Below are positions 15,101 through 28,400 of a stretch of DNA of 64,000 bases, piece by piece. The translations under genes and the position numbers were made by a program. The notes below the pieces were generated by a model. That model ran no database searches, was not told the DNA's origin, and saw only the letters and a list, made by a program, of their open reading frames with translations. Within the stretch, counting starts at the first letter, position 1, and the number at the start of each line of letters is the position of its first letter. Where the stretch lies: NCBI GenBank assembly GCA_000442125.1, contig KE546978.1, positions 1,267,098-1,331,097 of the forward strand. The letters are read 5' to 3'. This DNA comes from Opeltia flavorubescens (lineage: Eukaryota > Ascomycota > Lecanoromycetes > Teloschistales > Teloschistaceae).

Positions 15101-18100
15101 GGATAATATTTAAAATTATTTTAAATTAAAATAGTATTTTATTAATAAAGCTCGTATTAATATAATAGTAATAAATTTTTTATAAATTATTTAAAAGATA
15201 TTAAATATTTTTAAATTAAAAATTTATAGATAAATATCGTTCTTTTTTTTTTTTATAATTTTTATCTATCTTTTATTTATTAAACTAGAGTAGGTTATTT
15301 ATAATAAACCCTGTAAGTATTTTAAAAATCTAGTATAAATATAAATACGATTTTTAAAAGAAAATAATATTATAATCTTTTATTTTTCTAAATTCTATTA
15401 TATCGTTAAGGTAGCCCTCGTTCTAAAACTTCTCGAATTTAAAAGTTTAGTATATCCCGAATATTTATTAGATATATAATAAAATTTTAACGCTTTTAAT
15501 CTAAACCTTTATATTTTTTTTTATATATAAGGAATACTATAAAAAAAAATAATAGTATTTATATTAATAGATTAAATTTTTCTATTTAATAATCTTTTTA
15601 TTTATAATATATTTACCTATTTTTTTTATTAAAATACCTTTCTAGCTTTTTAATAAAAAGTCCTATTTAATAACCAGTAGCTACTAGTCTTTATTATACT
15701 TATTATTTACTAGAATATATTTCTAGATTATAGCTTTAAAGATAATATTATCGCCGACTTCTATTATATTAAAAAATATTAAATCCGAATATTTATTAAT
15801 ATTAATTATATATATATATAAATTTCTTAAATTGATTTTAAAAAGTTAATTCTTTTTAATTTCTTTTATTTTTATTTTTAAAATAGTTATTAAAATTAGT
15901 ATTAAAAGGATCTCTAATAAAATAAAATTTATAGAATTAGCTTTTATAGTTACTATTAGACTATTACTCGGGGGTTTATTATATATTTTTTTCTTAATTA
16001 ATAGTTATTTAATAATTAATTACTTTAAATAAATAATATAAATATAATTAGTATTATTTATATTAATATTAAAAAATTTTAATATATTTATAAATACTTC
16101 CGGCTTTAATAAAGTATTTAAAATCGATTTAGCGTTATATATTTTAATATTTAAAAATTTTAATTCTTCTATATAAATATTACTAGTAGTTATAATTTTT
16201 TAGCGTTTTTAATTACTACTAGATTATTTTATTATTATCGCTAGACCTATTTAATTATACTTATTAATAGAAAAGTATAATTATTTATTATACCCGTATT
16301 TTATAAATTAAATAGAAATTATACTACTTTAAAACTTAAACGAATAATATTTTAATTCGCTCTTCTAATATCTATAAAAATAAAGTTAAAATTATTATTA
16401 TCGTTAATAATAATCCGTTTATTCTAGCTAATTATCTATATTTTAATATTTTTTTAAAATTATAGCTTCGTCGTTACTTATTCTATTAGTTTAACTAATA
16501 ATAGCTTATTATCCGTATAAATAACGGATAAAATACAGTAGTATTACCTATTAATAATTATATAGATAATTTGAATAATATACTACTATATATATTAATA
16601 CTATCTAGTAATATTTTTAATAGCTCTTATCTTATTTTATTATCCTAGGTCGAATATAATAATATCTTCGCCTAGCCGCCCTTATTAGCCCTTAATAAAT
16701 TTAGTTTAGAGTTAATTTTAGAATTTTATTAGCTCTAGACCTTTATATTAATCTTCCGCTTATATAATTTTCTCTTATTATCTATTTTTATAATATACTA
16801 GATAATCCAGTAAAGTTTTTTATATCGAGTTATATTAAATAATTTATCTAAAAATTTTTTAAATTTATCGCTAAACTTTTTATTTAACTTTTAAATAATT
16901 CGTTTAATTATAATAAAATTAGTATTTATTTTAAAATTAAAGGTATTATAGCTTTTAATTTTAGTTTATATAAATTTCTATATTTAATTTATTATCGAAT
17001 TATCGACGATACTAAAAATAAACTTAAAATTAGTAAAATTATATAGTATAACTAGGCTTATACTAACATCCGTTATATATTTTAAACGGGTATCGCGTTT
17101 TAGCTTTACAATTTCTATAGTATTAGCTATAATAAATACTATATATTAACGTCTAAAAAGCGAGTAAATACTATTTACTTACTTAATTCTTTATCTAATC
17201 CGTTAGATTTTTTATAAATTATATTAAGATTTAAAATTTACTTAATAGTTTTATTATAATAGAATTACTTTTATTATATATAAATTTAACGGTATTTCAA
17301 CGTATATAATCGAGTGTAAGATATAGTAAATAATATATATAATATTAAATTAAATAGAACTATAAAAAATAAAATAAAATAAAATAAAATTAGAAATTAA
17401 TAAAATTTAAAGTAATTATATTAAAAGTTTATAGAATAAATAAAGTTTATAATATTATATTAAAAGTTTATAAAGTAAATAAAATTTATTATACTATAAT
17501 AAAAGCTATAATTATAGCGCTATAAATACTTATACCGTTATTACTAATAAAATTATCGAGTAAAAATTAGTATAATCGATATATTATAAAAGTTTATTAA
17601 AGATATTATATATATAAAATTCTATAAACTGTTTAGCGGTTTATAGAAATATTTACTTTTTATTAAATTATATATACCTTAATAATATATTAAATAAATT
17701 ACTATTAATACTTAATATTTATAATTTTAAATCTAATTTGTATAAATTTATTAGAATCTAAAAATCGATTAGATAAAAAAAGTATAAAATTCAATAGGGG
17801 GCTTTATAAAAGGCCTAGATATAATTTTATATTAATTAGTAGCTTTATTTTAAATTAATTAATTAAAGGATAAGAATTTATTAAAGGTTTATCTTTTAAA
17901 TAAATATAAACGAGAATAAATTTTAATACTAATAAAACGAAACTATAATCCGAATAATATTAAAATATTTATTTAGAACTATTAAATAGGCGTAATAAAT
18001 ATTAAAATTTAAATAAAATAAAATATAGATAAACTAAATAATAATAATAATACCTTTTTTATATTATATAATAGGTTAAGTAGATATTAAATAGGCTAGT

Positions 18101-20469
18101 TCCTATTTTAGAGATTTAATTAATATAATAATCTAGCGGTATTGTATTAAATACTCGAGACCTATTTATAATTTTAATAAAACTATATTTCTTTAAATTT
18201 ATAATAAAATAAATCTTTTTTTTAAATTAAATTAGTAATTTTATTTCAAAGGCTATTTAAATAGGTTACTATAAAAATAAAAGTATTTATTTTAATTTAT
18301 ATTAATAAAATATCCTATTTAATATATTATTAATATATTAATCTATATAGTTTTACTAAATCCTATTTTTTTAACTAAAATTACGTTCTACTATTAATAT
18401 AATTAATAATAAAGCTAGTTTAAACTATTAAATTAGTAAATTATAAAATTACCGCTTATTAAAAATTTCGATTATTTTTTAAATATAGTTTTTTTTTTAA
18501 AATTATAAATCCGCTTTTAAATAAACTAGTTATTTAAAATTATAAAATATAGCTAATAAATATACCGATCTTAAATCTAGTTATTATAAATAAAGCGAAA
18601 GTTTTTTAAATATTTAATATTCTATAGATTTAAAAGTATATTTTAAATAATATTTTTATAACCGAGACCTTTAAATTTAATATAAACTCGTTTAATTTCT
18701 TTTATTTATATTAAATCTACCTATTCCAGCTATATTTTAATAAAGTTAATATATTTAATATTAAAAATAATATTAATATAAAACTACTCTTTAGAGATAG
18801 TATCCTCGAATTTTATTTTTAATAGGTTTTTACTATTTTTATAATTAGTAAAAATCTCGTATATAAAAGATTTAGTAATACTTTAAATCTAAACGCTAGA
18901 TATTTATATACTTTTTAAAAATAAATATTTATTCTAGCGTATAAAGTATTCTTTTATATTTTTTTTGATTATTTAAATAATTATACTAATTATATATATA
19001 TTTAAATTAACTGGTTGTTATATAATTAGGCTATTTACTTTAATAAACGCTATAAAATACTACTAATAAATTTAATTACTATATTAATAATAATTCGTAA
19101 ATTATTTATTAGTAATATCTTTATTATTAAAATTTTTAATTATAATATTATAATCTTTTAATAATAAATAGTAAAAATAGAATATATAAAAATAATTTAA
19201 ATAGTAGAAAAATATATTATTAATATTATTAATTAGTAAACCCGGTACTTTAAAAATTAGATCTTTTTTTTTATTTTTTTTTTAATCTTTCTACTCTTAA
19301 CAAGTAAACTTCTATTCCTAAAAAAAGGCTAAAGTAGCTTTAGATTTATAGCACGCGGCGTATATATTTTAATTAGGCGTATAAAGTTTTTTCTACTAAA
19401 CGAATTTTATATAGTATTTATACTATAAAATAAAATTCTAATCTCTAATCTTTATAATTAAATAATCGCGGTTATTCCGCGGGCTAAAGCACTTTTAATA
19501 ATACGATATACTATATCCCTAATAGAAAAATAGGATATTTTTATTTTTATTATATCTAAAGTAGTAAATTAATCCGAAATTAGTATTTATTACTAACTAT
19601 TATTATATTAATAGAAAATTTTATTTATCGGTTATTAATATAATATAAGTTAATATAAATTTAAAATCGAATTACTTTAACTTATATAGTATTAGAATAT
19701 TTATTTTTTATATTATAGATTTCGATTCGGTTAATAATATATTATTATATAAAAGTAAAATAGTATATATTTATATAATTCCTTTTCCCTAAAATATTAT
19801 TCCGTATTTAAAGCCTAAAAGTTCTTTATTTTTAAAAAAAAAATAGATTATTAAATATTCTATACCGAGTAAATAAAAGAAAAAAATATATTAATTTTTT
19901 TTTTCTATTTATCTATTAAACTAATATTTATTTTTTAAAAATATTATAGTTTCCGTTTTATTAGTAATTTAATTATTATAACCTTTTTTTTTTATCTATT
20001 ACTTTTTTTTTTAATTAAAAGAGTATTTTTATAATTAATTAACCGCGTATATATAAAATAAAAAAGCGTATTAAAGTAAATAATTAGCTATTATATTATT
20101 TATATAACTAGAGTACTTTTATATAATTAAGTTAATATTTTTTATTATTTTCCTCTACTATTATTTATTAAATAGAGATCCTTTAATATTATTATCTTCG
20201 CTAAAATCCGCTTTATTTTTTTTTTTATTATTTCTACTAATATTTTTTTAAATTATTATTTCCATATATTTTATAATAACCGCGTTTAGCGTTTAATTAT
20301 TTTATATATTAATTACTATATTAGTAAATATTAATAATATTTTTTATTATTAACTTTAGTTTCCTATTTTTATAATCTTTATATTAGTATTATTATTTAT
20401 CTAGTTACCTTTAATTAAAAAAAAAATATTTCTAGTTAGAAATTACTATAATATAATATTGTTAATAAA

Positions 20470-20705
20470 ATTTATCGATTTAGTAGTTTTATTTACTATT
20501 ATTTTATTAAAAGATATTACTATCGGATTAATAATTCTATTTACCGTCGTTCTATTAAAAGCTATTATTATTAGGTTAATAATTTTATTTACCGTTATTC
20601 CTTTAAAAACTATTATTATCGGGTTAATAATTCTACTTATTATTATTTTTTTAAAAGCTATTACTATTGGATTAATAATTCTATTTATCGTCCTTTTATT
20701 AAATA
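20470..20705 (+). repeat. 48-bp minisatellite, about five units
   Basis: Units sharing a GGATTAATAATTCTATTTA-like start (about 20,525, 20,573, 20,621 and 20,669) and a CTATTAAAAGCTATTA-like end repeat every 48 bp; a more diverged unit precedes them. The period equals 16 codons, and a plus-strand frame from 20,459 (TTG) stays open for 96 codons across the array, giving a hydrophobic GLIILF-type repeat. A minus-strand frame is also open over much of the array. Units differ mainly by transitions. I take it as the relic of a repeat-bearing coding sequence, not as an active gene. Confidence 0.8.
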
Positions 20706-22169
20706 CTAATATATTTTCGGTACTCTATCCCTCCTCTAATAGTACCTAATAAAAAGGGGTTATAGTAGTAGCGGTAGCGGATATACCGGTTCTAGCTACT
20801 ATTAGTTAAAAATATTTGTTATTATATTATTAAAGAGGCGAGTTAATTTAAACGACTTTAAAATTATAAAAAGTATTATATATATAAAATTATTGCTATA
20901 ATTCCTTTAATTTAGCGGTTTAATAAAAATAAATTCGATTTATTTTATTTTTAAATAAGCGGAAGTAATAGATAAATATTTAATTAAAAATCGATTATAT
21001 TAAAAATATTACTAAACGATTAATATTTTTTATATAGTTAATAATACCGATAGTAGTTAAAGTTATAATAATATACTATTCTTTTTTATTTTAAAATTTA
21101 TTAATAATCGAAATTTATATATATATAAGAATAAAGAAATTTTTTAGAAAATAAATACTATAAACGCGTTAAATAAAGTATAAAATTAAAATTATAATTT
21201 ACTCGGGTTTAATCTCTACTTTAATATATATTTTTATTAAATTTATTATTATAAATATATTATCTTTATTAATTTTAAACTAAATAATTTTTATAATATA
21301 ATATTCCGTATCCTATAAATCTATAAATATATATAGTATACTAATTTTACCGCGAGTCTATAATCGGATAATATAAGCGGCTATATTTAATTTTTTAGTT
21401 ATTTTAACGGAAATACTATTTATAATATTACTATTATAAAATATTTTATTAATAATTTTTAAAAACGAGATTCGATATCGATATTAATTAAATAAAATAG
21501 CTATATAGTATTTATTATCTATTATATAAACGAACTAGTTATAATTAGTAATAATAACAAAATTATTATTATTAATATTTTTCTTTATCGAGCCGATTTA
21601 AAAATGGTCCCTAAATAAAATATATATTTAATTAAAATTATTTATTAATATAAAAACCGTAATAAATCTAACGCTACTAATTATAATTATTTTTTATATT
21701 TAATTATAGTCGGGCCGAAAAGATTTTATTACTAAATAAACTATAGTTATAATTATTATTATAAAAACGCTAATATTATTTATAAGTATATAATTTTTAA
21801 TTTTTTTAATTAGGGCGTTTATTAATATATATTCGTCTTTTTTAAAAAATCGAAATTAGTATAAATATATAAAAAAGGATTTATATTTTATATATAATTT
21901 ATCGAATTTCCTAAATATTTAAAAATTCAATAATTTTTTTATAATTTTTTTAATAAATATATTATACTTTTACTACTTTATTAAAAATTTTATAAAGTTT
22001 TTTTACTTTTTTATTTTATTTTTTTGTAAATAAATTGTATCTAGATTTTTATTTTAATAACCGTTATTAATAGGTACTACTACCGCTATTAATTATCTAT
22101 AGTTTTTATTTAAATTCGAGATTTATATATTTATTAATTTAATATATAGAATAAAATAAGTTTTTTAAA

Positions 22170-22493
22170 TTAAAAATACTATAACTATAAAATCTATAAA
22201 TATTATAAAAGTATTTTTTAAAACTAGAGTTACTATAAGTATAAGAGTTATAGATATTATAGAAGTATTATCTAAAACTAGAGTTATTATAAATATAGAA
22301 ATTATAGGTATTATAAAAGTATTCTCCAAGACTAAAATTACTATAAGTATAGGAGTTATAGATATTATAAATATATTCTCTAAAACTAGAATTAGTATAA
22401 ATATAGAAGTTATAAATATTATAAGTATATTTTTTAAGACTGGAATTATTATAGATATAGGTTTAGCGAGTATTATAGAAATATTTTTTAAAT
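22170..22493 (+). repeat. 54-bp minisatellite, six units
   Basis: Six units of exactly 54 bp begin at 22,170, 22,224, 22,278, 22,332, 22,386 and 22,440; the clearest start CTAGAGTTACTATAAGTATA or a transition variant of it. The period equals 18 codons. One plus-strand frame is open from 22,169 to 22,573 (135 codons), running about 27 codons past the array to a TAG at 22,574. A minus-strand frame is open over about 110 codons. No start codon survives, as expected where TpG has been lost. Read on the plus strand, the I-rich repeat would go back to Thr/Ser-rich repeats; on the minus strand to an ENT-containing, Met/Val-rich repeat. Likely a fossil of a repeat protein. Confidence 0.85.
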
Positions 22494-25400
22494 TTAAATA
22501 TATCTCTTTTAAATACTCGGGTATTAAGCTAATAAATTTTATTATATATCTAGCTATTATAGCCTATTATAGCTAGTATTTATTATTAAAAACTTTATAA
22601 TTACTTTTATACTATTAGTTAATATATTACTATATATACGCGTTTATTTTAAATTAAAGAATTTAATTTAAATTAAAGCGTTATATAATTAAATTTATTA
22701 AATATTCTTTTATTATTTTATAATATAAAATTTAAAAAAAATTAGTATATAATTTTAGCGGGATAATAAAACTATTAATATATATTTATAAATTAAAGTC
22801 TAGTAATATTTATTATATAATTATTTTTTTTCTAATATTATATCTTTTCTCTACTAATTTATCTCTAATTTTTATAATAACTAGAGTAAAATAGTTTATT
22901 ATATTATTAATTTTATTAAAAGATTGTATTTTTTTTCTATAAAAAATATTAAATAATAAAATATAGGCTTTAAATATTATTTTTCTAGCGCTATAAAAGC
23001 CCTTAATATATAGTATACTATTTTTTATATTAAAGTAGTTGTATATAAATTACTTTTAATAGTTATTTAAAATAAAACCCTATTTATTAAATTAATTTAA
23101 AAAATCGATATTTAAATTTCTAAAATTACTGAAAATATTTTATTAAAATCGGGTTTAATAGTTTTATCTAAGAAATAAAAAGTTTTAAAGCTTATTATAA
23201 AATTATTTATAGTTGGTCTTGTTTATATAAATCGAATTTAGTTTTTTAATAATAGTAAATATTTTTTTATATAGTATATTAAAAAAAATAGGATAAATTT
23301 TAATTTTATTAGATTTATTTTAATAATAATATATTTTTATATTTTTTAAAATTAATATAAAGTTATTAAAATCGAAAATCGATTAAAAATTATAAAAAAA
23401 CTAAAAACTATTATTATAATATTTATAATAAAATATAACTTATAAATTCTAATTAAAAATATAAAGCTAGATTATTTTAAAAAAAACCGCTAATTATTTT
23501 TTATCTTAAATTTTAATATAAAACCTATTTTTAAGCGAGATTCGGTAATTAAAATTAAGTTTTTAATATATAAAAGCGATATAGGTTTTATTTTTAAAAA
23601 ATTTAAGTTATAATAGATATATTTCTATTTTAATATTAAATACTTTTTATTACACTTAACCTATATACTACTATATATTAATAGTCGAAATACTATTAAT
23701 AAAATAAAACCGATATATATTATAATAGATAAACTAGTAAAAAAATACTAGCTATAAAGCCGTATCCGCTAGTTTAATTTAATTATTTATAATAATACTT
23801 TTAACGTTTAAATTATTAAACTATTTACTGAATTTAAATTTATTTAAATTTATAATTTAATATTTTTCTTTTAATTATTTTAAATGGTTTTTAAAAAAAG
23901 CAACTTTTATAATATTAACTAGCGCGATAAATTTAATTTAGGTAAGAATTTAAAATTTTGAAATAGAATTAAAAATTTTTTTCTATTTATTGAATTCGTT
24001 TAAAAACCCTTTTATTACTATTAAAATTAGATATAGTATTTCGTTTAAAAAGATACTAGATATATAGATTTTAATCGGATTAAAAGTAAAAGCGAAATAA
24101 ATTAGTTAATTATACTCGCGGAATTTATAAATCTAATTAATTATTTTTTTAATATATTTATAAAAGAATTTCTAATATAATAAACGAATAATAGAGTTAT
24201 TTAATATAAATATAATTTAATTGTATAATTTAATTATAAATTTATTAATTTTATTATAGATATTAAAAATAATTAAATAGTTATATAAATAATCGATAAC
24301 TTCTTTTCTATTTAATAATAAAAGTATAATTTTCCTTTTATATTATTAAATTATTATTAAATTAGATTTTTATTTTTCGTATAAAATAACTCGGAAGCTA
24401 GTAATAATATATAGATTCTCGTCGATATTATAAAACTTTAATTCCCTAATTAGATTTTTGGATTTATTTTTACCGTATTATAAAGCGAATTTATATAGCT
24501 AGTTAATACTCCTTATTTCTTATATATTATATAGATCGGGATATTCGAATTACTCGCTATATACCGTAACTATTTTGTATTTTAGTTAAACGCGAGTCGT
24601 TTTTTTATATAAATCTTTAATACCGTTTTTAATATCTATATATACCCTAATATTATCTACTATAATATCTAATAGATTTTTTTAATAATTTATTTTAATT
24701 AAAATTTAGATAAGATTAAATAAAACGCGTATTTATAAAATAACCTGATAATAAAAAGAATTTCAGCTATTATATTTTATAATATACTGGTATTACTTTA
24801 CTAAAACTAATTTTAATAATATATAAATAATAGAAAATAATATTTAAAAAAAATTATAGTAGTAGATAAAAGATAAAAGAAATATTAAATAAAAATTGCT
24901 TTTAACGCTAGTAATAATAATTCTATTTATAATAAATAATTATTCGTATTAAAATAAAGTTTAATAAATATATTTATCGAGTAATAAAATCCTTTTATAG
25001 AAAATTAAGTAAAGGATAAAACTATTTAGTAGATAAAAATAATAGATATTAATAAATAAATAGATAGAGGATAAAAAGTAGGTAAATAATAAAAAGTAAA
25101 GAATAAAATAATAGAAAAGTATTTAATTTATAATTGAGCCGTAGAATAAATTAATAATATTAATTTTAATATTATATACCTTTTAATTAAAAAAATATAA
25201 AATTTTAAAAATTATATATTATATTAAAATCGGTTTAAATAAAAAAGTTTCTATATATTATAATTAGCGAATTTAAAGGTATAATAAAGCTTTAAAAGTA
25301 TTTATTATTTAAATTATTTTATATAATAAACGTTATACTATAAATAGAAAATAAAATAAAAAAAAAGCGAAGTATTAATTAATAATACGAGTAGGATTAA

Positions 25401-28400
25401 TTATCTACTAGATTATATTAATATAATTATCTACTAGTTTTATTAAATAACTAATTCAATTTAACGCTAATAAATAAAATATTATACTATACTAATAAAA
25501 TTTAGGTAAAAAATATAAATTATAAATATAGGATAAAAAAATAAAAGTAAATTTTTTATTTAAACTACTTTTAGCCGCTATTAAATCTCTTTTATAATTT
25601 TTTACTAGGTTATTTTTATATTATAATTTTATACTATTTTTAATCTTTAAATTTTCTATTTTATCCCGATAATTTTATTATTTTTTTATAATAGCTACTC
25701 TATTATAAATATACTATTATCTTTTTCTAGATTTAGATTATAGATAGGCCTAAAATATTATCTCTTATATTATTACTTCTTATTTATTAGTATAGATTAT
25801 TCCTGTAAATTATATAATTTATACTTTTACTAGTTAAATATATAGTTAAATATATTTTCTTTTTATAAAATATAAAGTATTATTATTTATTTATAATAAA
25901 GATTTTATATTTATATAAAAGTATAATCTAGATAATAATTATAAACTTTAATAACGGACTATTATAAAAGTTAATACTATTATTTAATTACTTTTATTTT
26001 ATATTTAATATATTATATTAAATTCCGCCCGACTCGCTATATTTTTTATATACTTTAGATATATAGTATATAAGATTATAATCTATTTTTTAGTAATACT
26101 ATTATCGCGTATATAAAAATCGTTTAACTATTAGTTTAAATATTATAATAATTTTTGATTTTAAATTAATAGTATTATTATTAGATAAATATATATCTAT
26201 TTTAATTAATAAAATAAATATTTTATAAATATTAAAAATATAAATAAAAAAATTAGAATAAAATATTATAACGCCCGACTATTAAATAGATAATATTTAT
26301 TTAAAATTTGTTTAAGATTTATTTTAATAAAAGGGTTTATTTATTTAAATTTTTTTAAATAAAAACTAAAAACGCTAATATATAAACGGTTAATTTATAA
26401 TTTTAAATTGTAATTATATTTACTATTTTTATTATAAATATTATATATAGTAGCTTTAAATATATAACTACTAGATACTAAATTTTATTTAATCTATATT
26501 CGCTTCTAAATAATCGAATTAAATATTTATTTTACGAATAATAATAAATATTAGTACGCTCTATATATATACAGGTCGCTATTAATAATATACCAATTTT
26601 CCTTTTAATAGACCTTCTATTAAATATTAAAGGCGGATTATTTATATTACTAACTTTTATTTAATAGATCTTATCCAATAATAATTCTATATTTATTTCC
26701 CTAATTATTTAATCTCGTTTCTTTTTTTATAATAACTTTAAATACCGTCGTTTAATAGGCTAAACTATTTTTTAACCTTATTATATAATTATTTATAAAT
26801 TAAGCCCGCGGTTTAAATAAATATAATAGCCTATAATAAAGGATTTTAATATAATAAACGGTATATTAAGTATATAAATAGCTATAACTCGCGAGATTAA
26901 TATACCTCTAGTTTTTCGCGACTATTATATTTAAATTAAAGGTCGTAATCTTTTATAATTCTAATTATATTATAGAAAATATTCTTTATATAAAATACTT
27001 TATTCTATTAAATATCGAAGAATTGTATTTTTAAAATATTATTAATTCTAACCTTATATATTTATTAAATATATATCAGCCTATTTACTATTATAAAAAA
27101 GGTCTATCTAGTAAATTATTATATATAACGGTTAAATATTAATAATATTATATTAGAAATAATTAAAGCGGATTTAATTTAAATAGTTTTCGATAATAAA
27201 ATTTAAATATAAATTTAACGCCTTTTTTTTATTATAATATTAATACTATATTTTCTATTTAACGAATTTAAAAGGTATTATCCTTTTATAAATTATTTTA
27301 ACTTCGTCTATTTTATTTTAAAAGCGCGAAAATCTAAATAACTCCTTTAAATCTTCTATAAATTATATTTTTTTTTTACCGCCTAACGCTATTTAATAGT
27401 AACGCCGGATTTTTATATATAATCCTTTTTTTTTTAAAAAAAATATTTATATTCTATATTCTTTTTAAAATTATAATTTATATCGTTTTTTTTATTAATC
27501 GCGGCCTTTTATAGTTTTAAAAAATATATTTTTCTTTTTTATAGCGTAACTAGCCCCTAATTTTTTAAACTTTATTAATAGAAATATAAGGAATATTAAA
27601 AATATAAAAGATATTTAAACCTAATATCCTATTTTTATAAATTTTCGCTAATTATAATTAGTTTCTAGTTTTTTAATTTAGATTCGATTAAAATTATTAT
27701 AGTATTAAAAAGTTACTTTTATATAGAAAAAAAATATTTTTAATTTTAATATAGAATAAAGATAATTATACTCGCTAAACTATTTTACGTTTTTTGTTTT
27801 TTTTATAGTTTATATATCCGATCGAACTTTTTTTTTTCCTTTATTATTAGACTTTTATTTAGTTATAAAAATACTATCCTAAAAAAAATTATTAAATTAC
27901 GCAAAATAAGTAAAAAAAAATAGTAGTCTAGAAAACCGAGATATAATAACGGGTAATTTTTAATAATTTAAAGTATAATAAAATTATAAAAAGATAAAAA
28001 TACGATAAAATATATTATAAATTATTGCAGCTACTAGTTAAATAAAATTTATTACTATAAAAGCTTTTATAATTCTATAATTACTAAAATTTCCTAATTA
28101 ATCTAAATAATAGAAGTCGCGATACTTTTATTAAACTAATTATAATATATTTTTTATATATATTTAGCCTTCTATTTCTTTTAATTATATTTACCGCTTT
28201 TCTAGTCCTTACTATTATATAACAAGTATATATTATAGCTAATCTATACGAGTTTCTATTCTTTTTAATTAATAAATTAGTAAAGGAATAAATATAAAAA
28301 AAATAGCGATTATATTATAATAATTATTTAACCTATTACTATATAATATACTATATATTATATTAAATAGTAGTTTATAGCGGTATTTAAACTTTAGTTT

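Noticed and set aside
19510-19520. Telomere-like CCCTAA near 19,516
   Set aside because: A single occurrence with no tandem array; no telomere is present in the window.
20459-20749. A functional small hydrophobic protein
   Set aside because: The frame starts at TTG, is created by a 48-bp tandem repeat in decayed DNA and has no promoter or composition of a gene.
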